Notes: a model not told the origin generated them from the letters alone. 64,000 nucleotides of DNA from Streptomyces ortus (GCF_026341275.1 NZ_JAIFZO010000002.1:1624361-1688360); one strand, 5' to 3'. Positions 18,166 to 26,708 are shown, counted from the stretch's first letter. Program-made: numbers and translations.

Positions 18166-18786
18166 CTATATGTCTGAGTGTGCTGGGGGGTGTTGGGTGA
18201 GCCGGTTCAGGTCGCGGGCGAGGGTCACGCACTCCTTGGGCAGATGCGGCTCGCCGAGCCGCCAGGGCTCCACCCACGGGATCTCCCACACGCGCGGTAC
18301 GGCGCCCGACACCAGCCGGACCCGGTCCCGCAGCACCCGGGGGCGCCGGCCGGGAGCGTCCGCGACCACGACCAGACCCAGCAGGTCGACGCCGGTGACC
18401 ATGCGGGAGGCCCACTGCCGAGCGGCGTTCTGCGCCGCCGCGAGCCCGTGCGCGCTGGAGCGGGCGATCAGCACGACCGGCTGATTCCCGAAGGACACCG
18501 GCCAGGCGCGCCCGGCGTCCCTGCCACCGGGCACGGCCCGCTCCAGCGAGCTGACGCCCGCGCCGCCGTGCACGCCGAGCCACCACCAGGACTGCCCGTC
18601 GCTCGATTGCGGACGGGCGACGGGCAGCGCCCGGTCGGGCCGTGGGACTCCGGTGCCCTGCGGCGCCCGTGGACCGGAAAGTCCGGTCGGAATTCCTTGA
18701 ACCGATCGAGGGGGTTTCCCGTTGCTGCCCTCCGGACGGCCGGACTGCGGCAACCAGGGGTTGACGACCGGCTCATCCCCTGCCAC
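18166..18786 (-). CDS. P-loop-like protein of unknown function, first gene of set A operon
   Basis: The 206-residue product starts at GTG 18786, with GAAGGAG four bases upstream. A proline-rich N-terminus is followed by WWWLGVHGGAGVSSLE, which looks like a ParA/MinD-type P-loop strand in which the catalytic lysine is absent. Later come VVLIARSSAHGL and LGLVVVADAPGRRP strands, and the ending IPWVEPWRLGEP is shared with the protein at 24543. So both sets start with the same kind of degenerate P-loop protein. A structural or regulatory role rather than ATP hydrolysis is inferred from the missing lysine. Confidence 0.75.
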   Translation of the reverse strand: MAGDEPVVNPWLPQSGRPEGSNGKPPRSVQGIPTGLSGPRAPQGTGVPRPDRALPVARPQSSDGQSWWWLGVHGGAGVSSLERAVPGGRDAGRAWPVSFGNQPVVLIARSSAHGLAAAQNAARQWASRMVTGVDLLGLVVVADAPGRRPRVLRDRVRLVSGAVPRVWEIPWVEPWRLGEPHLPKECVTLARDLNRLTQHPPAHSDI

Positions 18787-18820
18787 GACATCTCCTTCGC
18801 CCGTCAACTCAACGGGCCGA

Positions 18821-18848
18821 ATAATACACACAAGATGATAAGTCTCAA
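18821..18848 (-). promoter_or_regulatory. Candidate vegetative promoter of set A operon
   Basis: On the minus strand TTGAGA (18843-18848) and TATTAT (18821-18826) are spaced by 16 bases, about 35 bases before the GTG at 18786. The match to a housekeeping sigma promoter is good and the region is unusually AT-rich. Not experimentally supported. Confidence 0.5.
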
Positions 18849-18960
18849 CATGTAACTCCTCTCCTGGTGAGTCCAGTTGAGGATAGATAAGGGCTGATTT
18901 GTTCATGTTCGCCTTCAGGCGTTCACGGGAGGGCGCACCTCCCCCCGTGGGTGATCGCCG

Positions 18961-20007
18961 GTGAACGGCCGGGCCGGCCGGACGGGTTCGGCCGCGTTCC
19001 TCACCGGGTGCGCCGCACTGGGCCTGGTCGGTTCCCTGGTCGGCCTGTCGATCCTGGGAGCCGTGGACCGTGCACAGGACGTCGCACCCGTGGGCCTGGT
19101 CACCGCGCTCAGGACCGACCGCGTTCCGCCCGAGTACCTGAACTGGATCGAGCGGGCCGGTCGCCTCTGCGAGGAGGTCAGCGCACCGCTGTTGGCCGCT
19201 CAGATAGAGGCCGAGTCGGGCTGGGACCCCAAGGCTGTGAGCCCTGCCCACGCCGAGGGGCTGAGCCAGTTCATCCCCGGCACCTGGGCGACGTGGGGCG
19301 TGGACGCGGCCGGCAGGGACGGCGGCGAACCGGACGGCGTCGCCGACCCGTTCACCCCGGGTGACGCGATCATGACCCAGGCCCGCTACGACTGCTGGCT
19401 CGCGGACAAGGTCGAGAAGATGAACGCGGGCGGCGACCCCACCCGGCTGATACTGGCCGCCTACAACGCGGGTCCCGGGGCGGTCGAGCGGTTCGGCGGA
19501 GTGCCCCCCTCCCCGGAGACACAGGGCTACGTCGCCAGGATCATCGCGTCGATGTCCACGTACACCGGTGGCGAACCGGCCGAAGCCGGCGGTTCGTTCG
19601 GCGACAGGGTGGTGGCCAACGCCAGGAAATGGCTCGGCACCCCCTACTCCTGGGGCGGCGGCGGACCGGAAGGCCCCGGGCTCGGTTTCGCCCAGGGCGC
19701 CGACACCGTGGGCTTCGACTGCTCCAGCCTCGTACAGAACGCCGTCTACCACGCGTCCGGAGGCAGCATTCTCCTGCCCCGGGTGAGTCAGCTGCAGGTC
19801 ACGTCCGGCAAGGCGGTGGCCCGCGACGACCTGCGCCCCGGTGACGTCATCGGGTTCCAACTCAACGGCAGCTACGACCACATCGGCATCTACATCGGCC
19901 AGGGGCAGTTCATCCACGCGCCGAAGACCGGCGACGTCGTGAAGATCAACGATCTCGACGAGCCCTACTACGCCGGCAAGCAGCAGAAGGTCAGGCGGTT
20001 CGGATGA
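18961..20007 (+). CDS. Bifunctional lytic transglycosylase / NlpC-P60 peptidase
   Basis: Cell-wall hydrolase that probably opens peptidoglycan for the secretion apparatus, as VirB1-type proteins do. The 348-residue protein has a membrane anchor or signal helix (about 12-34) and an SLT domain with catalytic Glu85 in QIEAESGW plus the AAYNAGPGAV motif. An NlpC/P60 domain follows with Cys254 in FDCSSL and histidines at about 307 (YDHIGIY) and 319 (FIHAP). The two-domain order resembles the Gram-positive conjugation hydrolases TcpG and CwlT. GTG 18961 is the chosen start. It is divergent from the set A operon and overlaps the following lipoprotein gene by four bases. Confidence 0.9.
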   Translation: MNGRAGRTGSAAFLTGCAALGLVGSLVGLSILGAVDRAQDVAPVGLVTALRTDRVPPEYLNWIERAGRLCEEVSAPLLAAQIEAESGWDPKAVSPAHAEGLSQFIPGTWATWGVDAAGRDGGEPDGVADPFTPGDAIMTQARYDCWLADKVEKMNAGGDPTRLILAAYNAGPGAVERFGGVPPSPETQGYVARIIASMSTYTGGEPAEAGGSFGDRVVANARKWLGTPYSWGGGGPEGPGLGFAQGADTVGFDCSSLVQNAVYHASGGSILLPRVSQLQVTSGKAVARDDLRPGDVIGFQLNGSYDHIGIYIGQGQFIHAPKTGDVVKINDLDEPYYAGKQQKVRRFG

Positions 20008-20672
20008 CTTCCTTACGTGGACAGCGCGCCCTCGGCCCGGCGGCGACGGTGCTCGTCCTGGGGCTGCTGGCCGGCGGTTGCGGTTCCGGTGGGGGCGATG
20101 AAGAACGCGCGGTCGCGGCGCCGTCGACCCCACCGCCGACCGGCACCGGCCCGTATCCGACACCGTCCGCCCCTGCCACGCACCCACCCGAGGCTGCGGT
20201 TCCAGAGCCCGAGAGCACGGACGAACCCCGCGGCGGCACGGTTCTGCCGCGGGACGTCGACCGTACCGATGCCGACGCGGTCAGCGAGGGCGCGCTCAAA
20301 GTGCTGTGGACCTTCGACACCACCACCGACTCAGGCCCGCACGACGCCGAGGTACGCGCGGCGGACGCGGGCTGGCTGACCGGTGCGTACGCGGATCGGC
20401 TACGCGCCCAGCGACCCCGGACGATCCCCGGTGTCCAGTGGCAGGAGTGGGCCGAACACCGCGCGCACACGACCGTCGTACCCCGGAAGACCGCGGACGC
20501 CGCACAGCCCCCCGACACCGACACCGGGGCATGGCGGCAGTGGACGGTCACGGCCACCCCCTCGGGGCGAAGGCAATGGACCGGCGAACCCGCCGTCGTC
20601 ACGGTCTTTCTGCACCTCACACGCACAGCAGGTGACCAGCCATGGCGGGTCGCCGACGTCACCGTCCACTAG
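20004..20672 (+). CDS. Lipoprotein with NTF2-like C-terminal pattern
   Basis: The 222-residue product has a lipobox LLAGGC (Cys at about residue 28), then a Pro/Thr-rich linker of about 60 residues. The C-terminal domain pattern ALKVLWTFDTTTD...VTVFLHLTRTAGDQPWRVADV is compatible with an NTF2-like fold, as in several accessory proteins of Gram-positive conjugation systems. It is translationally coupled to the wall hydrolase (ATGA at 20004), so it probably acts with it at the outer face of the membrane. The function is not known. Confidence 0.75.
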   Translation: MTSLRGQRALGPAATVLVLGLLAGGCGSGGGDEERAVAAPSTPPPTGTGPYPTPSAPATHPPEAAVPEPESTDEPRGGTVLPRDVDRTDADAVSEGALKVLWTFDTTTDSGPHDAEVRAADAGWLTGAYADRLRAQRPRTIPGVQWQEWAEHRAHTTVVPRKTADAAQPPDTDTGAWRQWTVTATPSGRRQWTGEPAVVTVFLHLTRTAGDQPWRVADVTVH

Positions 20673-20703
20673 GTCCTGCGGTCAGCCGCACGGGAGAAAC
20701 ATC

Positions 20704-21600
20704 ATGCCAACGAGTCACGAGTCCACAGACGTACCGGCCTGGCCGGTCTACGACCTCACCGTCCACGACGACGGCCGGGTGGTCGCGTCGGGCCCTCTGA
20801 TCTCCACGTCCGGGCACGCCACGCGCGCCTCCGCCATAGAGATCGTGGCCGATGCCGCGGCCAGGCTGGGCCGTGCCGTGCGGGCCACGGCCACCGAACC
20901 GGGCGGTGTCATCTGGCCGTTGATCGTCGCACCCGACGGTGAGGTGAGCGAGGTCCCGGTCGACCGGTCACAGACCACCAAGCTGACGAGGCGACAGGCG
21001 AGGCGCAAGGCGAGAGCGGCTGCCGCCGCGGAGCGTTCGGCGCCCCGGCCCGGCGCGCGGCCGGAGACCGAGACGTACGCGGAACCCATGGCGGAGGTGC
21101 GGAACCATCTGGAGGAGGGCCGTGCCGACCGGGCCTCCACGCTCGCCACGCTGCTCGACGAGCAGGCCACGGGCGTCCTGGGTGTCTCTCATCCGGAGAC
21201 CCTGCGGATCCGCGAGGTCCGGGCCCGGGCCGCCGCCCTGGCCGGGGACAGGATCGGCGGCATCCAGTTGTACCGCGACGTCGCCGAACGCTGGTACTAC
21301 CAGCGGGAGGCCGAGCAGGCCGAGGCAGTGGCGAACAGCGCCGAACTGCTGTGGAGAGGGATCACCGATGTGGAGGAGGCGTTGTCCGCCGGGGTCGCCG
21401 TCATCCGTATGCGCGGCCTTGTCCCGGGCCGCGCCGGAGAGGCGCTGGCCGCGGTCCTGGCACACCGGGAGCGGCTGCTGGACGCGCAGGAGAAGCGCGC
21501 ACCCGAGAGGCGGGAACACCCCGTGACCGTCCCGCCCGGGCCACGGGTCCAGCGTCCCGCACCGATCTGGGAGCGGCCTGCGGTGAACACCAGGAGGTAG
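20704..21600 (+). CDS. Protein with shared N-terminal domain plus TPR-like helical region
   Basis: The 298-residue product has an N-terminal beta-rich domain of about 75 residues (YDLTVHDDGRVVASG...VAPDGEVSEV). The same domain, in diverged form, starts the proteins at 22548 and 34925. A basic linker with RRQARRKARAAAAAER follows, then a helical region (about 125-265) with HPETLRIREVRARAAALAGD, which has TPR-like periodicity. GGGAG precedes ATG 20704. No enzyme motif is visible. A scaffold or regulatory role for the adjacent machine is inferred from position only. Confidence 0.75.
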   Translation: MPTSHESTDVPAWPVYDLTVHDDGRVVASGPLISTSGHATRASAIEIVADAAARLGRAVRATATEPGGVIWPLIVAPDGEVSEVPVDRSQTTKLTRRQARRKARAAAAAERSAPRPGARPETETYAEPMAEVRNHLEEGRADRASTLATLLDEQATGVLGVSHPETLRIREVRARAAALAGDRIGGIQLYRDVAERWYYQREAEQAEAVANSAELLWRGITDVEEALSAGVAVIRMRGLVPGRAGEALAAVLAHRERLLDAQEKRAPERREHPVTVPPGPRVQRPAPIWERPAVNTRR

Positions 21601-21670
21601 GGCTGAACGCCAGGAGGCCGGGCTGAGCCGGGCCGTCGCCGAAGGCCACACGGTCGCGACATCCGCCGTC

Positions 21671-21710
21671 CCGGTCCCCCGGTCCCCCGGTCCCCCGGTC
21701 CCCCGGTCCG
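21671..21710. repeat. Five tandem 8-bp repeats between convergent genes
   Basis: The unit CCGGTCCC occurs five times head to tail, with the last base of the last copy changed. It lies in the 150-base gap between two convergent stop codons. It is probably a slippage repeat and has no clear hairpin. Confidence 0.8.
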
Positions 21711-21750
21711 CCGTCGCGGCCTTCCGTCCCGGCCCCGCGGACGAGCGCGC

Positions 21751-22332
21751 CTACACGGCGGTCAGGTGGTACACGCGCCGGCCGGCTTCGTCGCCGGCGC
21801 CGTCGTCGACCCCCATGGCCAGACGCAGCGCGCGGACCGCGTGATGCACCCGCGACTTGACGGTGCCCGAGGGGACACCCAGTATCTCGCCCGCCTCACG
21901 CATCGACCTGCCGGAGAAGTACGTCTCGTACAGCGCTTCGCGATGAGGGGCGGACAACTCCTTGAACGCCTCTTTGAGCAGGATGGAGGAGAGCAACCAG
22001 TCCACGTCGTCGGGCCTGGTCAGCAGATCCTCCAGCCAGGTGTTGCCGTTGACCTCCTGGGGGCGGGTCTTGCGCGTCCGGTACTCGTCGATGACGAGGT
22101 TGCGGGCCACTCGGAACAGCCACGGCCGCAGGGGCTGACTACCCGTCAGGTCCTGCGTCCGCCAGCAGCGCAGCAGCGCCTCCTGCACGATGTCCTCGGC
22201 CTTGTGACGGTCACCGTTCAACAGCCGTAGGACATAGGTGTACAACGCGCCCGCCTGCTCGTCGTGCAGCGTGCGCATCGCGCGTTCCGCAGCGCTCGCG
22301 GCGCCCAGGGAACCCAGCACTGTCCAGCTCAC
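21751..22332 (-). CDS. ECF-type RNA polymerase sigma factor
   Basis: Alternative sigma factor that directs RNA polymerase to a specific promoter set. The 193-residue protein has region 2 (DIVQEALLRCWR and RPWLFRVARNLVIDEYR) and region 4 with the HTH AGEILGVPSGTVKSRVHHA. It ends shortly after region 4, without an extra C-terminal domain. GTG 22332 is preceded by GGGAG. No anti-sigma factor gene lies next to it, which is unusual for this class. It sits exactly between the two secretion-like sets, so it may control them; this is inference. Confidence 0.92.
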   Translation of the reverse strand: MSWTVLGSLGAASAAERAMRTLHDEQAGALYTYVLRLLNGDRHKAEDIVQEALLRCWRTQDLTGSQPLRPWLFRVARNLVIDEYRTRKTRPQEVNGNTWLEDLLTRPDDVDWLLSSILLKEAFKELSAPHREALYETYFSGRSMREAGEILGVPSGTVKSRVHHAVRALRLAMGVDDGAGDEAGRRVYHLTAV

Positions 22333-22547
22333 TTACGTACTCCCTCACTCCATGCCCCGGGGCATGGCCAGGCCGCCGGGCCGCGCTCAGCGGCCTCGAT
22401 CCGAGGGAGTGTGACGAGCCGATCTCCACGTGGATTTGACGTTCGATTGACGGCGGAACGACGGATTCCACGGGTGGAGCGTCGTGCGGCACCGGTCCAG
22501 GAGAGTCTCTTGCGGCGGGCTTCCGCCGCTGACCTGCGCGTTTCCCG

Positions 22548-23504
22548 TCAGGTCGTAGCGTCCCCGTCCTGTGCGCGCTCAGTGACAAGGGCGCGTATAC
22601 GTCGCTCCACACCCCTCACCAATTCGATATCTCCCGCAGGCGTATTGCCTTCTTTGGCCAGTTGTGACCAGGTGGCCAACAGGGACCGACCGAGGCCGAC
22701 CGCCGACGGCAGGTCGTCGACCAGGTGCCACACGTAGACCGCGCGCAGCAGCTCCTCATGGGCGAGTGGGTCACCCTGCTGATGACGGATCCGGGCGAGT
22801 TCGAGGCAGGTGTCCGTCGCGACGGTGTGATTGCACGCCCTGTACGCGGCGAACGCCTCCAGCGCCAGCACTTCCACCGTGTACGGGTGCTCGTCGCCGA
22901 AGGTGCGCACGGCGTACTGACGCAGCTTGAAGGCGAGCACGACGGCCAGCTCCAGTGCTCCGGCGTCGATGGCGCGGCCGATACGCGCGGCGAGTTCGGC
23001 AAGTTCGTCCGATGCGGGCGGGGAAGCACCCACGTCGGCGGGCCGGGCGCCCCCGGCGGGTGGTCCGCCGAGCGTGGGTCGAACGAACGTGACCTCAGGT
23101 GCGGGCGGTCCGGCCGGGAGCGGTTCGGCCGCCGGGGACGCGGTGGGCTCCGGCCGGGCCGTGGGCCGGGACATCACGTCGGTCCATTCCTCGTAGTCCT
23201 CCTGCCCGATGATCCGGCTCGCCCCGTCGGCGGTGACCGCGATGCGGACGGCGTACCGTGCCCGCCTGTCGACGACCAGCGCCTCGACGGGGCCGGCCAC
23301 GGTCCGCGCACCGCGCTGCATCATGTCGAGCACGGCCACATGGGCCGGTTCGCCGTGCGGTACGGGGAAGGGGGCGCCGTCGATCAGCACACCGCCGTCG
23401 GAGTCGATCAGGACCTCCAGGGCGGGCACGTGCCACGGCTCCACGTCTTCCTGGCCTGTCAGACCACGGTCGAGGTGCTTCCCGACACCCGATACCTGGT
23501 TCAT
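22548..23504 (-). CDS. Protein with shared N-terminal domain plus TPR-like region
   Basis: The 318-residue product has the same N-terminal domain as the proteins at 20704 and 34925 (ALEVLIDSDGGVLIDGAPF, GEPAHVAVLDMM), here at about residues 25-105. A Pro/Ala-rich linker follows, then a helical C-terminus (about 165-310) with FGDEHPYTVEVLALEAFAAY, a TPR-like repeat start. ATG 23504 overlaps the stop of the transglycosylase gene upstream (ATGA). No catalytic motif is visible. It is co-transcribed with the transglycosylase, as its paralogue at 20704 is with the other wall hydrolase. Confidence 0.75.
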   Translation of the reverse strand: MNQVSGVGKHLDRGLTGQEDVEPWHVPALEVLIDSDGGVLIDGAPFPVPHGEPAHVAVLDMMQRGARTVAGPVEALVVDRRARYAVRIAVTADGASRIIGQEDYEEWTDVMSRPTARPEPTASPAAEPLPAGPPAPEVTFVRPTLGGPPAGGARPADVGASPPASDELAELAARIGRAIDAGALELAVVLAFKLRQYAVRTFGDEHPYTVEVLALEAFAAYRACNHTVATDTCLELARIRHQQGDPLAHEELLRAVYVWHLVDDLPSAVGLGRSLLATWSQLAKEGNTPAGDIELVRGVERRIRALVTERAQDGDATT

Positions 23505-24349
23505 CGTTCCGTTCCCTCCTCGTCGCGGGGCCGCGCGCTGATGGAGTCGAGGGGCAGCGGGCTGACACTGGGGTAGCCGGATCCCTCGGGGTAGTCGACG
23601 ACACCCGAGTACAGGGCGAACGACGTCCTGATGCCGAAGACGTAGGCCTGCGCACCGCCGTACTCCGGTACGCCCTTCGCCTTCCTGACCTCGTCCAGGC
23701 CGAGGTGGTACGCCGCAAGGGTCAGGTCCAGACTGTTGGGCTCCTCGTCCTTCACTCCGCCGTCGGCGATGAGCCTGTCGATGTCCTTGGCCAGCGAGCA
23801 CATGTACCGGCCCTGCGCCCTGATCGAGTCCCCCGCGTTCAGGGCCGAGGTCTTGTCGTTGTCGTCGTCGTCCTCGCCGTACTCGTCGAACTTGTCCGGG
23901 GGCAGCTGGGAGATGCCCTTGGCCCCGTCGGGGCCGATCAGCTGCTCCCTGAACCCGGACTCCTGCTGGATCTGCGCGGCGATGACAACCGGGCCGATCT
24001 GATCGCATTCCTCTCCGGCGTCCTGGATGTACTTCAGGAACGCCGCGGGCACGGCGGCTTCCTGCACCTCGCCCTTGCCGTCGCCGTTGAACGCCTCCGC
24101 GACCTGGTCGGTGTCGACGCCCCCGCCGCCTCCTCCTCCCCCACAGCCGAAGATCTGGCAGATGAGCACGAGCGGCCAGAAGATGACGCCGATGGCGCAG
24201 ATGACGATCACGCCGACCAGAAGGATCAGGATGATCAGCGGGCTGAACAGGCATCCCAGGAAGCCCGCGGACGCGCCGGCGACCACCACGGCGGTGTTCG
24301 GCCCCCGTTTATCGGCTGTACGAGACTTCCCGCCGGCACCTGCGCCCAC
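23501..24349 (-). CDS. Membrane-anchored lytic transglycosylase
   Basis: Probable peptidoglycan-cleaving partner of set B. The product (282 residues from GTG 24349) has a long membrane segment (about 33-70: LIILILLVGVIVICAIGVIFWPLVLICQ as two close helices). A run of eight glycines follows at about 75-82, then an SLT domain with catalytic Glu in QIQQESGF and AAYHLGLDEV in place of the usual AAYNAG. It lacks the NlpC/P60 domain present in the other hydrolase at 18961. GGGGAG lies nine bases before GTG 24349. The frame is open further upstream without a better signal. Confidence 0.82.
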   Translation of the reverse strand: MGAGAGGKSRTADKRGPNTAVVVAGASAGFLGCLFSPLIILILLVGVIVICAIGVIFWPLVLICQIFGCGGGGGGGGVDTDQVAEAFNGDGKGEVQEAAVPAAFLKYIQDAGEECDQIGPVVIAAQIQQESGFREQLIGPDGAKGISQLPPDKFDEYGEDDDDNDKTSALNAGDSIRAQGRYMCSLAKDIDRLIADGGVKDEEPNSLDLTLAAYHLGLDEVRKAKGVPEYGGAQAYVFGIRTSFALYSGVVDYPEGSGYPSVSPLPLDSISARPRDEEGTER

Positions 24350-24542
24350 GACCGTTCGCTCCCCTCGGTTGTCGCTCGCTCGGTCTCGTTTCGAACAGCG
24401 CTGAACCAGGCCGCGCGATTTCACGTAGTGGCTGCCCGACGGATCACCGCGGACTCGCACCCGCGCAACGGACACGGCGGCAGATCAGTTCAATGCGGGA
24501 TTCGTCGACCCGGTTCGGAACAGAGGGAAGGGATGGACGCTC

Positions 24543-25139
24543 ATGGGTGTCCCACCGGCGGCGCCCGCCGGCCCACAGATGTGGATTCGTGGACCGGCCG
24601 CTCAGCAGGTCGCCCCGGCGACAGCTGTGTCACCGCGGCCGGCTGCGCGTACCCCCCGGTCCCGGCCCGCCGCACCGGCCGAACGCGAGCCCTCTCCGCA
24701 CCGGGGGCAGCGGTTCGCCTGGGTCAACGCACACGGCGGCGGCGGGGCGAGCACGCTCGCGCGGGTACTGGGCGGCGCGGATCTGCGTGGCCGCTGGCCC
24801 GAACCGGCCCGGGGCGAACCCGGTGGAGTCCTGCTGGTGGCCCGCACCCATGCCGGGGGCCTGCGCGCGGTGTCCCAGTCCCTGAACGCGCTGCGCACAG
24901 GTGATCACCCGTCAGGGGTGGATCTCCTGGCCGTCGTACTCGTCGCCGACGCGCCGGGGCGGCTGCCGTACCGACTCGGCCAACGAGTACGGGTGTTGCG
25001 GTCGGCGGCCGAGGTCCACCGGATTCCGTGGATTCCGGCCTGGCGCCTGGGCGAGGAGGTGGATCCGCTCCCGAGGCAGGTCCGCGCGCTGGCGGAACTC
25101 ACCTCGCTCCCGCCCGGACGAGGGGCGGGACTGCGATGA
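24543..25139 (+). CDS. P-loop-like protein of unknown function, first gene of set B operon
   Basis: The 198-residue product is paralogous to the protein at 18166. A disordered Pro/Ala/Arg N-terminus is followed by WVNAHGGGGASTLARVLGG, a P-loop-like strand without the catalytic lysine. Next come VLLVARTHAGGLRAVSQSL and VVLVADAPGRLPYRLG, and the shared ending is IPWIPAWRLGEE. The stop overlaps the ATG of the next gene. It appears to be a degenerate ParA/MinD-type fold; its role is unknown. Confidence 0.75.
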   Translation: MGVPPAAPAGPQMWIRGPAAQQVAPATAVSPRPAARTPRSRPAAPAEREPSPHRGQRFAWVNAHGGGGASTLARVLGGADLRGRWPEPARGEPGGVLLVARTHAGGLRAVSQSLNALRTGDHPSGVDLLAVVLVADAPGRLPYRLGQRVRVLRSAAEVHRIPWIPAWRLGEEVDPLPRQVRALAELTSLPPGRGAGLR

Positions 25140-25438
25140 CGCTCATGGAGCTGTTGCCGTTGGCCGACGGCCTTCTCCCGGAGAGAAAGAGCTTCGATCC
25201 GGATCCCCAGGGGAGCACCCTGCTCGGGTACCTCGCCTGGACCGTGACGGCTGCCGCGGTGGGCGGGATCATGGTCGTCGGCATCCAGATGGCCCTGCAG
25301 CTGCGCCGCGGTGAGATGGGTGAAGGAGCGACCTACTTCCGAGGACTCGCCATCGTCGTGGGCGCCTGCGTCCTCGGCGTCACCGCCGGGCCGCTCGTCG
25401 AGTTCGTGATCAAGCCTTACGTCCTCGCCCCGCCCTGA
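25136..25438 (+). CDS. Small two-helix membrane protein, pilin-like, set B copy 1
   Basis: The 100-residue product has helix 1 LAWTVTAAAVGGIMVVGIQM, a loop with LRRGEMGEG, and helix 2 GLAIVVGACVLGVTAGPLVE. It matches the protein at 17815 in set A and its neighbour at 25568. VirB2-like topology and the place before the VirB8-like gene suggest a pilus or channel subunit. ATG 25136 overlaps the upstream stop. Confidence 0.75.
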   Translation: MTLMELLPLADGLLPERKSFDPDPQGSTLLGYLAWTVTAAAVGGIMVVGIQMALQLRRGEMGEGATYFRGLAIVVGACVLGVTAGPLVEFVIKPYVLAPP

Positions 25439-25567
25439 GCCCCACGGCCCCCTCCCCTCCGCCGGCCACGCCGGCTCGCTCCCCGGCTTTCCGCCGCCTG
25501 GGACGACTGCGCATGTTCCCCGCTCGCCCGATGAGCATCTGCCTGTTTCACGACAACGGAGACACCC

Positions 25568-25885
25568 ATGAAGGACACCCTGCACTCCCTCTACGCCCGG
25601 GGCGGGCACTACCTGACCTTCCGTGAGGAGGGCGACGTCCCCAACCCCACCAGGAAGGCTCCCGCCGAGCTGAGCGACGCGGTCGACACCGTGCTGGGCA
25701 TCACCGCTTGGCTCGGCACGGCCGCGGGGGTGGCCGGGATCATGATCACCGGGGTCATGATGGCCGTGTCCATGAAGCGCGGAGAGGGTTCCGAGCACAT
25801 GAGCCGCCTGGGCATGGTGCTGGGCGGCTGCATCCTCGTCTCCACCGCGGGGCCCGTCGTCAAGTTCTTCTTCGCGGCACAGTGA
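25568..25885 (+). CDS. Small two-helix membrane protein, pilin-like, set B copy 2
   Basis: The 105-residue product has helix 1 LGTAAGVAGIMITGVMMAVS, a loop KRGEGSEHMSR, and helix 2 LGMVLGGCILVSTAGPVVKF. Together with 25136 it makes a tandem pair of diverged paralogues in set B, against one copy in set A. Two related small subunits may form one mixed structure or reflect a recent duplication. The 129 bases between the two genes hold no other gene. Confidence 0.75.
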   Translation: MKDTLHSLYARGGHYLTFREEGDVPNPTRKAPAELSDAVDTVLGITAWLGTAAGVAGIMITGVMMAVSMKRGEGSEHMSRLGMVLGGCILVSTAGPVVKFFFAAQ

Positions 25886-25904
25886 GTCGAGAGAGAACAC
25901 CGAC

Positions 25905-26708
25905 ATGTTCGGCTCGATACGGAAGAAGGGTCCGGTCGACGGACCCTTCTACAGACAACGCGGCTGGACCAACGCGGCCGTGTTCCTCGGGGTCGCCGTC
26001 GCGATGTCACTGGCGACCTTCTTGAGCGGCGCCACCACCGGTGCCCCCGACCACAGCACACGGATCGCGGACGAGAGCCGGGACATACTCGCCGGACTGA
26101 GCGGCCCGCTGTCGCCGGGCGATCCCCAACACATCCGCGGTGGTCCGCGGGGCCGGCCGGAGAACTGCCGCACCGAGGACGGGGACACCTCCCGGCCGAC
26201 CACGACACCGGCCGATCTGCGCTGGCGGAAGCTCGTCGCCGTCATGGTTCCCACCTCGCCGTCGGCCGGCCCGCTGCACCGCGACAGCTCCGTGTGGTGG
26301 TGCTTCGCCCACACGCCCACGGGCGCGGTACTGGCGGCGCACACCATTCCCGTCCAGCTGAGCGGCAACACCTGGCGCAGTGCCGCGGAGCAGCAGATCG
26401 TGCCCGGGGAGCCGCGCGACAGATTCGTCACCGGCAAAGCCGTGTCCGGCACGACAGACCCCGAGGAGAAGCCCGTGGGGCGGTTCGAGGGCTTCTCCCT
26501 GAAGTCCTACTCGGCCCGGTCCGCGACCGTGGAGTTGCTGCTCACCAAGCCCTCCGGCGGCCATCTGTCGACCTCGGTCACCGTTCGCTGGCAGGACGGC
26601 GACTGGAAAGTGGCTCCTCAGCGCGACGGATCGCTGTACTCCGCAGTGGATCAGCAGGCGAAACCCGGTGACTTCGCCGCGTGGGGAGACCGACATGTTC
26701 TTGGCTGA
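25905..26708 (+). CDS. VirB8/TcpC-like single-pass protein, set B
   Basis: The 267-residue product has an N-terminal cytoplasmic stretch, one membrane helix (AAVFLGVAVAMSLATFLSG) and an extracytoplasmic domain ending in TSVTVRWQDGDWKVAP, the same pattern as the set A protein at 17044. It also has WWCFAHTPTGAVLAAHTIPV, which matches the set A segment DVARCYARTPVGSLLA in position. The C-terminus overlaps the start of the next gene by 14 bases. Confidence 0.72.
   Translation: MFGSIRKKGPVDGPFYRQRGWTNAAVFLGVAVAMSLATFLSGATTGAPDHSTRIADESRDILAGLSGPLSPGDPQHIRGGPRGRPENCRTEDGDTSRPTTTPADLRWRKLVAVMVPTSPSAGPLHRDSSVWWCFAHTPTGAVLAAHTIPVQLSGNTWRSAAEQQIVPGEPRDRFVTGKAVSGTTDPEEKPVGRFEGFSLKSYSARSATVELLLTKPSGGHLSTSVTVRWQDGDWKVAPQRDGSLYSAVDQQAKPGDFAAWGDRHVLG

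Noticed and set aside
18787-20187. Extension of the minus-strand frame at 18166 into the SLT-NlpC gene region
   Set aside because: The opposite strand encodes clear hydrolase domains; GTG 18786 with a good ribosome binding site and a promoter upstream explains the real gene.
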